Source: Chitinophagales bacterium
GTDB taxonomy: Bacteria; Bacteroidota; Bacteroidia; Chitinophagales; LD1
Direction of reading: 5' to 3'
Assembly: GCA_016786765.1 (NCBI GenBank)
Contig: JAEUUZ010000003.1
Coordinates: forward strand, 1 to 64,000
DNA length: 64,000 nucleotides
Shown here: positions 8,728 to 17,310 of the stretch, one piece after another
How positions within the stretch are numbered: the first letter of the stretch is position 1
Layout of the letters: every line of letters begins with the position of its first letter
Notes under the pieces: model-generated
Told to the model about the DNA's origin: nothing
The model's database searches: none
What the model saw: only the letters and a program-made list of their open reading frames with translations
Position numbers and translations under genes: made by a program

Positions 8728-9441
8728 ATGAAAAAAGTATTTCTACTCACCCTTGCAGTTTTTCTTTTGTCGGAAACCTTCGCCATCAACGATAAAATTC
8801 GTTTAGGTTTTGTGGCTTCACCGGGCATGGGCTGGTTCGCTCCAAAAGGCAACGATTTGAAAAAAGGCACTGTGCAATTCGCCATGAACTATGGGGTGGT
8901 AGTCGATTATTATTTTAAAGACCAAAACTACGGTATTCAATCGGGGCTGTTTGGCGGCATCGACAAAGGACAATTGTCGGACAGATTAGCCTTTACAACC
9001 AATACCGGCAGTGTAGTGAAAGAAACATACAACAATCAATACCTCGCAATTCCTTTGTACTTGAAACTGAAAACCAACAGCATCAAAGGGTTTCACATTT
9101 TCGGACAAGTAGGTTTTACAAATGTTTTCACCATCAGTTCCCGTGCTACTTTCGATCGTTCCCTAAAAGACGCATCGGGTGCCGATGTGCCGGTAGTAAA
9201 GGAAAACATCATGAAAAAAGGAAATGCTGTTAATTCGGTCATCAGCAACTTCAAAAGCAATGTGTACGATTTCAGAATCAGTGCCGGTGCGGGTTTCGAA
9301 TATGATGTAACCGAAAAAATTGCCGTTACTTTTGGTGTGTTCTATCACAACGGCTTTGTAAATACCTTGGCCGATCAAGACGCCAAAAAAGATCCGGTAT
9401 TGGTGCGAAACCTTCTGTTTTCGTGCGGGGTGATGTTTTAG
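8728..9441 (+). CDS. outer membrane beta-barrel protein (PorT-like)
   Basis: A 237-residue protein with an N-terminal signal peptide (MKKVFLLTLAVFLLSETFA), followed by alternating hydrophobic/polar strands with glycine and aromatic girdle residues, as in 8-stranded outer-membrane barrels of the PorT/OMP_b-brl families. It ends in a typical barrel terminus (VRNLLFSCGVMF, with a C-terminal Phe). Phrases such as GLFGGIDKGQLSD and ISAGAGFEYDVTEKIAVTFGVFYHNG are characteristic of this group. Function is unknown; many such proteins are structural or transport-related barrels. It appears to be first in a plus-strand series with the next small gene. Confidence 0.82.
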   Translation: MKKVFLLTLAVFLLSETFAINDKIRLGFVASPGMGWFAPKGNDLKKGTVQFAMNYGVVVDYYFKDQNYGIQSGLFGGIDKGQLSDRLAFTTNTGSVVKETYNNQYLAIPLYLKLKTNSIKGFHIFGQVGFTNVFTISSRATFDRSLKDASGADVPVVKENIMKKGNAVNSVISNFKSNVYDFRISAGAGFEYDVTEKIAVTFGVFYHNGFVNTLADQDAKKDPVLVRNLLFSCGVMF

Positions 9442-9463
9442 GCTTAGTTGAATTTCACCACTT

Positions 9464-9799
9464 ATGCCAAAAAGAAAGTCGTTACTCCTTCTTTGTTTGC
9501 TATTCCTTTTTGTTGAAATAGGCTCTAAATATACTTACAGCATAGAAAATGATAAAATTGGACAGCTGTTAGTTAGAGCGTTTTTCAGTTGTACAATTTG
9601 CTTTTTTGTCGTAAAAGATAAGAATTGGGCTAGATGGGTACTAGGTTTTGTTTGTATGCTAAGCGGATTCAAAGCAATACCTTTGAGCATCAAAATGTTC
9701 AGTCAAGATATTAATAACAGTCTGCTTATCTTACTCATTGGGTCTTTCTATTTGTTTTTTGCAACATATCTTATGCTAACGATGGAAAAAAAAGCATAA
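9464..9799 (+). CDS. small integral membrane protein, unknown function
   Basis: A 111-residue protein that is mostly hydrophobic, with about four predicted membrane segments (roughly residues 5-20, 33-47, 52-68 and 82-104) and a short charged C-terminus (MEKKA). I do not recognise a family. It follows the barrel gene by 22 bp on the same strand and may be cotranscribed. The surrounding base composition is slightly more AT-rich than that of its neighbours. Confidence 0.6.
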   Translation: MPKRKSLLLLCLLFLFVEIGSKYTYSIENDKIGQLLVRAFFSCTICFFVVKDKNWARWVLGFVCMLSGFKAIPLSIKMFSQDINNSLLILLIGSFYLFFATYLMLTMEKKA

Positions 9800-9910
9800 G
9801 CTATACTTGAGCAGAATAAAAACTACGCTTTTAAAGTTAAACATCGGCAGAACATTGAATTCCTGATTAAGATTTTGTTTGATTCTTATCTTCCGCAATA
9901 ATCTGCAATT

Positions 9911-11116
9911 ATGCGCCATTTAGGGTTTGTGTTTTGTTTGTTCTCTTCTGCATTATTTGCAGCTCCCGATTCCACTACTGTAAAGGTTTTAACGGTGAAA
10001 GAAGTTCCGTCTATATTTTTGAAACTCAGATTGAGCAACGATTCTATTGCCAATAACGACCGGCTCAACGAAGAATTGGTTGATATGGTACAAGTAGATG
10101 AATACGACCGAAAAGTACCCACGCTTTACACCACGCATCAAAGTTACGGTTTCGGTTGGTTCACACGCATGATTGGATTTTACTGGCATCCGGTAGATCG
10201 ACTGCGCTACAAATTTGTGGGCACCAACCTCAACGGCTTAAACATGCCCGGAGAAAAAGACGAACTCACTGAACACGATGTGAACTTCAATTTAATTCCG
10301 CACCTAGACCCCTACATGCATTTTGTTTACCGCGGCAGAACTGCACAATCAAAACGGTTTTTATTCAGAAGAAGAGATAAGCATGCAGACATCACGAAAC
10401 CTCCGTTCATACCGCCAACTTTGGAAACGGCTGATGTATATGATTTGCATTGCGAACTCACGCCACCTAAAAAAATGCGCGATTCGGTAAATGCCTATTT
10501 CTATCCATGTATGCACGGATGCAATCTCGATCGACATCCGAACTTTTACGACATGAAACCCACTATTGGCCTCTATGGTGTGTTTGTGTTAGATTGTAAT
10601 CATGCCTGCCATCCTGAAATTCACCCGTACGAATGGTTGTGGTGGATAAAAACAACTGCGGAAGAAAGAGCCAACAACAATTTCAACAAAAACTGGATGC
10701 TCGGTTTTTTTAAAGAAAGCAGTAACCGATTTATTTTGTGGTCGAGGCCGCCACGTGTAGGCACTATCTCCATTCCTTTTATTTTCAAAACATCTGAAAC
10801 TACTTCTTTCTTGAAATTACATCACATTGTAACCGGCAAATTCAAACCGAAAGGCATTGCAAAAATAAAAGATCGAATTCCCGCAAACACACACGAGTTC
10901 AACTTTTCAGACACACTTATAACACTACATCTTTCTGAAAACAAAAGTTTCCCTTTGCGCTTAGCTACAAATAAAATTATAGCAACACCTGCATTACAAT
11001 GGTGGTTCAGCGATGTACAAACCGATGAACAAAACCATTGGGTATGGGGCTATTTCAATATGGTGGTGAGTGTGAAAGACGGCTATACCGGGAAGTTGGA
11101 GACTGTAACGAAGTAA
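9911..11116 (+). CDS. secreted protein of unknown function with a Cys/His-rich segment
   Basis: A 401-residue protein with a signal peptide (MRHLGFVFCLFSSALFAAP). I do not recognise the family. The striking part is residues ~181-241: Cys181, then C200-M-H-G-C204, His209, and C229-N-H-A-C233-H with His238, ending in HPYEWLWW. Two CxxxC pairs with clustered His in an exported protein suggest a metal site or a heme/copper-binding fold, or disulfides. Tryptophan-rich segments (WLWWIKT, WVWGYFNMVVSV) point to a beta-rich fold. It stands between a small membrane protein gene and rnc with no obvious operon partner. Confidence 0.75.
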   Translation: MRHLGFVFCLFSSALFAAPDSTTVKVLTVKEVPSIFLKLRLSNDSIANNDRLNEELVDMVQVDEYDRKVPTLYTTHQSYGFGWFTRMIGFYWHPVDRLRYKFVGTNLNGLNMPGEKDELTEHDVNFNLIPHLDPYMHFVYRGRTAQSKRFLFRRRDKHADITKPPFIPPTLETADVYDLHCELTPPKKMRDSVNAYFYPCMHGCNLDRHPNFYDMKPTIGLYGVFVLDCNHACHPEIHPYEWLWWIKTTAEERANNNFNKNWMLGFFKESSNRFILWSRPPRVGTISIPFIFKTSETTSFLKLHHIVTGKFKPKGIAKIKDRIPANTHEFNFSDTLITLHLSENKSFPLRLATNKIIATPALQWWFSDVQTDEQNHWVWGYFNMVVSVKDGYTGKLETVTK

Positions 11117-11247
11117 TTATTCAATAAAATCTGTATAGGATAATTGGTGTTTTCTCTCTTTAAATTCCTTGTTTTATTATTGCTTTGTGGATTAGTTTTT
11201 TTTAGAAAGCAAAGGATTACGTTATTTTTACAAAAAAGAAAGACCGG

Positions 11248-11976
11248 TTGTCCATCATTCGAAAAGCATATAATTCCATATTTTCAGACGATAAAGAGTT
11301 GTCTAAATATGTACGCTCTATCACCGGCATTACGCCCTCAAAACTCAAAATTTACAAGCAAGTTTTTCGTCACCGCTCTGCATATATAAGTGCTAAAGAA
11401 AACAACGAGCGCTTAGAACTCCTTGGCGACTCGGTTCTAGACTTGTTGGTTGCCGAATTCTTATTCAAAAAATATCCTTTCCGCGAAGAAGGCTTTATGA
11501 CGGAAATGCGCGCAAAGATTGTAAATCGCGCCTCTTTAAATGTGGTAGGACAGAAGTTAGGCCTCATAGAAAAACTGGAAGTGAACAGAAAAGGATTGGG
11601 CGATGCACCAAAAGATTTAGCCGGAAATACCTTTGAAGCCTTGGTGGGTGCAATTTATTTGGATGCCGGTTTGGATGCCGCACGAAGATTTGTTCATAAA
11701 CGAGTACTTCAAAATTTAGTCGACATCGATAATTTGGAAGCCACTGAAACCGATCATAAAAGCAAAGTCTTCCACTATAGTCAACGCAATGGTAAAAAAT
11801 TAGAGTTTGTTGTGAACGCTGAAGAACAACGCAACCGTAGGTCATACTTTGTTATCGACCTTACAATCGATGGCCAAGTGATTGCCTCCGGTGAGGGGTA
11901 CAGCAAGAAAAATGCTGAACAAGCTGCAGCTATGAAAGCCCTTGCTCTACTCAAAAATGAGGAAACCCTACTTTGA
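11248..11976 (+). CDS. rnc: ribonuclease III
   Basis: A 242-residue RNase III, which processes rRNA precursors and other double-stranded RNA. The endonuclease domain carries the signature ERLELLGDSVLD and the second acidic site in NTFEALVGAIYLD. The C-terminal dsRBD runs from about DHKSKVFHYSQ to the end, including SKKNAEQAAAMKAL. The start is a TTG at 11248; no in-frame ATG gives the usual N-terminus. In many Bacteroidota rnc directly follows acpP-fabF, but here those two genes are about 19 kb away on the other strand, so rnc stands alone with a 131-bp leader region. Confidence 0.95.
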   Translation: MSIIRKAYNSIFSDDKELSKYVRSITGITPSKLKIYKQVFRHRSAYISAKENNERLELLGDSVLDLLVAEFLFKKYPFREEGFMTEMRAKIVNRASLNVVGQKLGLIEKLEVNRKGLGDAPKDLAGNTFEALVGAIYLDAGLDAARRFVHKRVLQNLVDIDNLEATETDHKSKVFHYSQRNGKKLEFVVNAEEQRNRRSYFVIDLTIDGQVIASGEGYSKKNAEQAAAMKALALLKNEETLL

Positions 11977-12032
11977 TAGGATAAATCTTTACGTTTGTTG
12001 AGAAATTATTGCATTTTAGCGACTCATTAAAT

Positions 12033-15000
12033 ATGAAAACCGAAAAAATCATGAAACAACTTTTCACGACTTGTCTTTTTTTTATTGCCGTTCACTTTAC
12101 CTCAGCACAAACTGTTATCCAAAACGGTGGCCTAGAAAACTGGGAGAACTTGGGCTCGGCAACAGAAGAACCTCTAAACTGGAATTCCAATAAAACCGGA
12201 GACAATAATGCTAGTTCATCATTCGCACCGCAAACTTGCTTCCGCGATGTGAATCCACACTCAGGCACTTATTGCGCAAAAATTGTGACCGGTACAGCTC
12301 AAATTGTGGGTACTGTAGTAAACGGCTCATTGACTACCGGACAAATCGATGCGCCTACTACCAATAAACAAGACGGATATATTTTCACCGACTCTACCCG
12401 TGCAGGAAAATATATGTATTTCTCCGGTCGTCCGGATAGTTTTATCGGTTGGTATAAATTTAGTCCGCAAGGGGGTGATGCTGCACGTATCAGCGCTTTC
12501 TTGCATGATGGCAAGTACGCAACACCCGATAATGGCTACTTAGGAGGTACCGCACAAAACAAAATTGCGGAAGCCGTTTTCATTACACCAACAACAGCTG
12601 TGGGCACTTGGACGCGTTTCGCTATTCCGTTTACTTATGCGAACGGAAGAACCCCTCGTTTCATTTTGATTGCAGCAACCAGTAGTGCTAACCAACTGGG
12701 CGGAACGAAAAACAGTACCTTTTGGTTAGATGATATAGAGGTGTTCTATCAACCGGCTGTTACGGTTAACGCAATTACGCCAACCACTTATTATGTTTCA
12801 TCAACAGCAGGTTCTGCTATCAGTGTTCCGTTTACATTGCTTGGTAATTTTGTAGCCGGCAATACTGTAACAGCTCAACTAAGCGATGCTTCAGGATCAT
12901 TTACTAGCCCAACAGTAATTGGCTCAACTGCCGCAACAGCGTCAGGAACAATTAGTGCAACTATTCCTGCAGGAACATTAGCCGGAACTGGTTATCGTGT
13001 TCGTGTAGTAACTTCAACTCCGGCATTGATTTCAGCCGATAACGGTGTAAACTTAACCGTTATCAATGTTAGCAATTCCATTGCACCTACAGCAACTCAA
13101 AATATCGCTGCCGGTCAAAACGGAACATTGCTTACTGTTACCGAAACTGCCGGTGCAACAACAAGAGCGTGGCAATATGCTAGTACAAGTGGAGGACCAT
13201 ACACGGCAGTTAGTCCGGCTCAAACAGGAACAACTTACACACCTAACTTCAGTGTAGGTGGCACATACTACGTAGTTTGCGTAACCACATACCCCGGAGG
13301 TGCAAAAGCTACAAGCAACGAAGTACAAGTGAATGTAATCGGCAATTCTATTGCACCACCTGCTCCTCAAAATCTTTCGGTGAACGTAGCAGGCACAACG
13401 CTTACTGTAACAGAAACAGCTCCTGCAACTACACGTGTTTGGAAATATAGTGCGGTATCGGGCGGACCTTATCAATTGTTCTCTCCATCACAAACAGGCA
13501 CAACGTATACTCCACTTTTCGCAACAAGCGGAACATTTTTCGTTATTTGCGAAAGTGTTATCAACGGTTCAACCGTGAAAAGTAATGAGGTGGTGATTAC
13601 CGTAACATCGCCATTCCTAATCACCGGAAACATTACCGGTTCACCATTCGAATTTAGTGGTACATCGCCAAACGCCAATGTTAATGTGCCTTACAGCACT
13701 ACCTCAGCAGTGTTTGCTTACAACAACATCTTCTCTGCACAACTTTCAGATGCTACCGGTTCTTTCTCTAGCCCAACCGTAATTGGAACAAGAGCTGATT
13801 CTGTAAGTGGTGTAATAAGTGCCATTATTCCTTCTACAACACCTGCGGGTATCGCTTATAGAATTCGCGTAGTGGGAAGTAATCAAGCCATTACAGGAAG
13901 CAACAACGGTGTAGACTTAATTGTTGATCAGTTTCACAACTCGATTAGCCCAACGGCAGATCAAACAATACTATACAGTACAAACGGAACTCCACTTGCT
14001 GTTTCTGCTTCACAAACATCAACTCATCAATGGAAATACAGTACTGTAAGTGGCGGACCATATCAAAGCTTCAGCCCAGCTGTAACCGGAGCGTCTTACA
14101 CGCCTATTTTTGCAATTCCCGGAACATATTACGTGGTTTCAGAGTCGAAAAATCAATACCTGGATATAGTCACCAGCAACGAAGTAAAAATTATTGTCAC
14201 CAACGGAAGCATACTAACCACTTCGATTGTGGCGGGTTCTCCATATTTAGTTTCCCCTAAAGCAAATGTGCAAATTCAAGTGCCGTTCACTTCGGATGTA
14301 GTGTTTGACACCAGCAATATTTTCGAAGCCTATTTGAGTGATGAAACGGGTTCATTTGCCGGTACACCGGTGAAAATCGGACAAGTAAAATCGAATGTGA
14401 TTCAACCATTCACTGCACAAATTCCAAACAATGCCAATGCGGGAACCCTTTACAAAATTAGAGTAGTATCTACTAATCCGGCTATCGTTGGAACGCCTTG
14501 CACGAACGACCTAACCATTATTCCATTTACGAATGCTATTGCACCTATCGATACACAACGCATCGTTATCAATCAGGCAGGAACTTCGATCTCTGTAACT
14601 GAATCGCACACCGCTAGCAGTGAATGGAAATGGACTACACTTTCCGGATTAGCCTATAAGAGTTTCAGCCCTATGCAAACCGGAAAATCGTTTGCACCAA
14701 GCTTCTCAGCCGCTAAAACATACTATGTAATTTGTCAATCGATCAATGCCGTTGACGATACAGTTAAATCAAACCAAGTAGTAGTTATCGTTTCGCTGGG
14801 GACCGCCATTAACGGTACAGGCGAACAGGTAATTAGCAAAATCTACGAAAGTGCTGGTCAATTGATGATTGAAACTAACATGCAATTAACCGCTGAAAAC
14901 AATTTATTTGAATTGTATAACATGGTGGGCCAAACCGTAATTTCGCAACGCATTACAAACGAAAAAACAAACATCAACATTAACGGATTGCCGGCCGGAA

Positions 15001-15050
15001 CATACGTATTCCGCTTTGCCGACTCTACCGGAAAAATAAACCTCCGATAA
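12033..15050 (+). CDS. large secreted repeat protein with carbohydrate-binding-like N-domain and T9SS tail
   Basis: A 1005-residue exported protein. After the signal peptide, residues ~25-235 resemble the PCMD/jelly-roll domains of Bacteroidota glycan-associated proteins (NGGLENWENLG at the start, STFWLDDIEVFY at the end). Next come two alternating repeat types: an ~90-residue module containing AQLSD..GSF..PTVIG (three copies) and an ~85-residue Ig-like module containing SGGPY..FSP.QTGTTYTP and ending SNEV.V.V (four copies). A ~75-residue Por-type sorting tail ends the protein (LFELYNMVGQ, LPAGTYVFRF). This suggests a surface adhesin or matrix protein; no catalytic motif is seen. ATG 12033 is chosen; an upstream in-frame TTG at 12009 is less likely. 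Confidence 0.83.
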   Translation: MKTEKIMKQLFTTCLFFIAVHFTSAQTVIQNGGLENWENLGSATEEPLNWNSNKTGDNNASSSFAPQTCFRDVNPHSGTYCAKIVTGTAQIVGTVVNGSLTTGQIDAPTTNKQDGYIFTDSTRAGKYMYFSGRPDSFIGWYKFSPQGGDAARISAFLHDGKYATPDNGYLGGTAQNKIAEAVFITPTTAVGTWTRFAIPFTYANGRTPRFILIAATSSANQLGGTKNSTFWLDDIEVFYQPAVTVNAITPTTYYVSSTAGSAISVPFTLLGNFVAGNTVTAQLSDASGSFTSPTVIGSTAATASGTISATIPAGTLAGTGYRVRVVTSTPALISADNGVNLTVINVSNSIAPTATQNIAAGQNGTLLTVTETAGATTRAWQYASTSGGPYTAVSPAQTGTTYTPNFSVGGTYYVVCVTTYPGGAKATSNEVQVNVIGNSIAPPAPQNLSVNVAGTTLTVTETAPATTRVWKYSAVSGGPYQLFSPSQTGTTYTPLFATSGTFFVICESVINGSTVKSNEVVITVTSPFLITGNITGSPFEFSGTSPNANVNVPYSTTSAVFAYNNIFSAQLSDATGSFSSPTVIGTRADSVSGVISAIIPSTTPAGIAYRIRVVGSNQAITGSNNGVDLIVDQFHNSISPTADQTILYSTNGTPLAVSASQTSTHQWKYSTVSGGPYQSFSPAVTGASYTPIFAIPGTYYVVSESKNQYLDIVTSNEVKIIVTNGSILTTSIVAGSPYLVSPKANVQIQVPFTSDVVFDTSNIFEAYLSDETGSFAGTPVKIGQVKSNVIQPFTAQIPNNANAGTLYKIRVVSTNPAIVGTPCTNDLTIIPFTNAIAPIDTQRIVINQAGTSISVTESHTASSEWKWTTLSGLAYKSFSPMQTGKSFAPSFSAAKTYYVICQSINAVDDTVKSNQVVVIVSLGTAINGTGEQVISKIYESAGQLMIETNMQLTAENNLFELYNMVGQTVISQRITNEKTNININGLPAGTYVFRFADSTGKINLR

Positions 15051-15070
15051 CCAAAACCATACGGAGTATT

Positions 15071-15105
15071 AAAAGACTATTCTCTCACGGGAATAGTCTT
15101 TTTTT
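15071..15105 (+). terminator. rho-independent terminator after the repeat protein
   Basis: AAAAGACTATTC (15071-15082) pairs perfectly with GAATAGTCTTTT (15091-15102) around an 8-nt loop, followed by a run of T to 15105. It lies 20 bp after the stop of the large secreted protein. Confidence 0.9.
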
Positions 15106-15210
15106 ATTTGCCTTTTTTGTTGGGATTTTTATTCCTTTGACTTCTGATTTTATACATCGATTAAATCACAAGCTTGCAACACAAAGTTGACAAGATTAAA
15201 ATATACATCT

Positions 15211-16269
15211 ATGCATCAATATTCCGAAACTGTAAGAAAAGCCATTGGTTACTGGCTTATACTGGGTTGTGTTTTGATTTTTTTTCAAGTGGTAATTGGC
15301 GGAGTAACGCGTCTTACCGGTAGCGGATTGTCTATCACCGAATGGAAACCTTTGGTAGGCGCTATTCCACCAACGAATGACGTTGAGTGGCAAAAAACGT
15401 TTGATGCGTATAAAGAAATCGTTCAGTTTAAGCACCTCAACCAAGACATGAATTTGAGTGAATTCAAACAGATTTTTTTTTGGGAATATTTTCATCGACT
15501 TTGGGCACGATTCATGGGCTTTGCGTTTATCATTCCCTTTGCTTTTTTCATTTATAAAAAATGGATAGATAAAAATTTGTTGATACGACTAGGCGTTATT
15601 CTAGTGGGCGGAGGTATCGTTGGATTTTATGGTTGGATTATGGTAAAAAACGGACTCACAGGGCTATACGTACCTCCGGTGTTTCTCAGTATTCACTTAA
15701 TTTTAGCGCTCAGTTTGTTTGCTTATTTGGTTTGGTTAGCCACTTATATGCTTCGCGGACATACACCAATGTTTACACTTCCTTCAACGTTAAAACGCCA
15801 CGGCATTGCCATAGTAGTGTTACTTTTTGTGCAATTGATATTGGGCGGAATCGTTTCCGGAATGAAAGCCGGATTGGCTTATCCTACATGGCCGTTGATG
15901 AATGGCGAATTTTTTCCAACGGCATTGAACACACTTTCCCCAACCTTAAGCGGTGTGCTCCATTACGACCCTTCTGATTTCTGGGGAAGAACAATGATTC
16001 AGTTCGTGCATCGCATGGTGGCTTACACGTTATTTGTAATGATTTTTTATTTCTCTTTCCGCATGTTGAAAATAAGCACCGATAAGACTTTTCGCGTGGG
16101 CGTTCTGATGATGCCTATAACAGTTTCTATTCAGGCACTCATTGGCATTATAACTGTTTTAAATTGCAAAGGAAGTATTCCGGTTAGCTTAGGCGTGTTG
16201 CACCAGGCAGGCGCTATGTTGCTTTTAGCGAATGTAATGTTTGTGGAATTTCATCTCACCAGAAAGTAA
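15211..16269 (+). CDS. ctaA: heme A synthase (CtaA/COX15 family)
   Basis: A 352-residue eight-helix membrane protein that oxidises heme O to heme A for cytochrome c oxidase. Family motifs are visible in both halves: GGVTRLTGSGLSITEWKP, EYFHRLWARFMG, then FVHRMVAYTLF and VLHQAGAMLLL, supplying the paired heme-ligand histidines. It is of the longer COX15-like form; several Bacteroidota have this length. ATG 15211 is preferred to the in-frame TTG at 15187. The gene ends 1 bp before the GNAT gene, so the two are probably cotranscribed. No other cytochrome oxidase genes are in the window. Confidence 0.93.
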   Translation: MHQYSETVRKAIGYWLILGCVLIFFQVVIGGVTRLTGSGLSITEWKPLVGAIPPTNDVEWQKTFDAYKEIVQFKHLNQDMNLSEFKQIFFWEYFHRLWARFMGFAFIIPFAFFIYKKWIDKNLLIRLGVILVGGGIVGFYGWIMVKNGLTGLYVPPVFLSIHLILALSLFAYLVWLATYMLRGHTPMFTLPSTLKRHGIAIVVLLFVQLILGGIVSGMKAGLAYPTWPLMNGEFFPTALNTLSPTLSGVLHYDPSDFWGRTMIQFVHRMVAYTLFVMIFYFSFRMLKISTDKTFRVGVLMMPITVSIQALIGIITVLNCKGSIPVSLGVLHQAGAMLLLANVMFVEFHLTRK

Positions 16270-16270
16270 C

Positions 16271-16747
16271 ATGGAGATCCGTCCAATTCTTGCACACGAC
16301 AATTCAACTATTGCAAAAATTATTCGCGACTCGTTGATGGAATTCGGTGCTGCAAAGCCCGGCACGGTTTATTTCGATGCCACCACTGACCATTTATTTG
16401 AATTGTTTCAGCAACCTAAAGCCGCTTACTTTGTAGTGAATAACGATGGAGTTGTTGTTGGCGGTGGTGGCATCTTTCCAACTGACGGCTTGCCTTCAGA
16501 TACTTGTGAGCTGGTTAAGATGTATCTGCATCCAACGGCACGTGGATATGGCTTTGGAAAAAAACTTATTGAACAATGTGTTCTTACAGCGAAAGAAAAC
16601 GGCTTCAATAACATTTATTTAGAAACCATGCCTGAATTGAAGCAGGCGCTTAATGTGTATGAAAAATTAGGCTTTAACTATCTTTCTGAACCCCTCGGCA
16701 ATACCGGACATTTCGGTTGTGGTTTGTGGATGTTGAAAGAACTTTAA
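16271..16747 (+). CDS. GNAT family N-acetyltransferase
   Basis: A 158-residue GCN5-related acetyltransferase. The acetyl-CoA binding region is clear: CELVKMYLHPTARGYGFGKKLIEQC holds motif A (the R/Q-x-x-G-x-G/A type loop, here RGYGFG), preceded by VVVGGGGIFP and followed by YLETMPELKQALNVYEKLGF. The acceptor substrate cannot be read from the sequence. ATG 16271 lies 1 bp after the heme A synthase stop, which fixes the start better than the upstream in-frame alternative inside ctaA. Confidence 0.9.
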   Translation: MEIRPILAHDNSTIAKIIRDSLMEFGAAKPGTVYFDATTDHLFELFQQPKAAYFVVNNDGVVVGGGGIFPTDGLPSDTCELVKMYLHPTARGYGFGKKLIEQCVLTAKENGFNNIYLETMPELKQALNVYEKLGFNYLSEPLGNTGHFGCGLWMLKEL

Positions 16748-16786
16748 TTCATTTTAATCCTTACTTTTCGTTTCGAAACTGCATCT

Positions 16787-17263
16787 ATGAAAGCCGCTAC
16801 ACTGAACGAGTTGAAACAAGAGTTATCCCATCTTCCGACTGATGAATTGCTTGATATTTGTACGCGTTTGGCTCGCTTTAAAAAAGAAAACAAAGAGCTA
16901 CTTACCTATCTGTTGTTTGAGGCACATGACGAGCGTAGTTATATTGCCAATGTAAAAGAATCGATTGCCTTGGAAATGGATGAAATTCCGAAAGACAACA
17001 ATTTGTATCTCATCAAAAAAAGCTTGCGAAAAGTAGTGCGCAATGCCACGAAATATATTCGCTATTCCGGCTCAAAAATTGTTGAAGTAGAGGTGTTACT
17101 TTTCTTTTGCGAGCAGCTTAAAGACTCTGGGATAGCCATTCACAAAAGTCAAGCTATTACCAATTTGTACGAAATGCAATTAAAGAAAACCAACAAAACT
17201 ATCGCCTTGTTGCACGAAGATTTACAATACGATTACCATCTGCAAATGGAGGCTTTCCTGTAA
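16787..17263 (+). CDS. conserved cytoplasmic protein of unknown function
   Basis: A 158-residue, highly charged, mostly alpha-helical protein with no signal peptide or membrane segment. It opens with TLNELKQELSHLPTDELLDICTRLARFKKENKELL, which looks like a helical repeat or coiled-coil start. I recall similar uncharacterised proteins in Bacteroidota but no named domain. It lies 39 bp after the GNAT gene on the same strand. Confidence 0.65.
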   Translation: MKAATLNELKQELSHLPTDELLDICTRLARFKKENKELLTYLLFEAHDERSYIANVKESIALEMDEIPKDNNLYLIKKSLRKVVRNATKYIRYSGSKIVEVEVLLFFCEQLKDSGIAIHKSQAITNLYEMQLKKTNKTIALLHEDLQYDYHLQMEAFL

Positions 17264-17310
17264 AAACAGACTAGATATGTTTTTTTCGTCTTGTTCTTTA
17301 TATTCATGCT

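Noticed and set aside
8453-8731. A 92-codon open frame on the plus strand
   Set aside because: It spans the dispersed repeat (copy B) and unstructured spacer, and the barrel gene's own signal peptide starts at its end.
13053-13475. A 140-codon Cys-rich frame on the minus strand
   Set aside because: It is the antisense shadow of the Thr/Ala-rich repeats of the secreted protein at 12033-15050; the Cys/Ser bias comes from the repeat codons.
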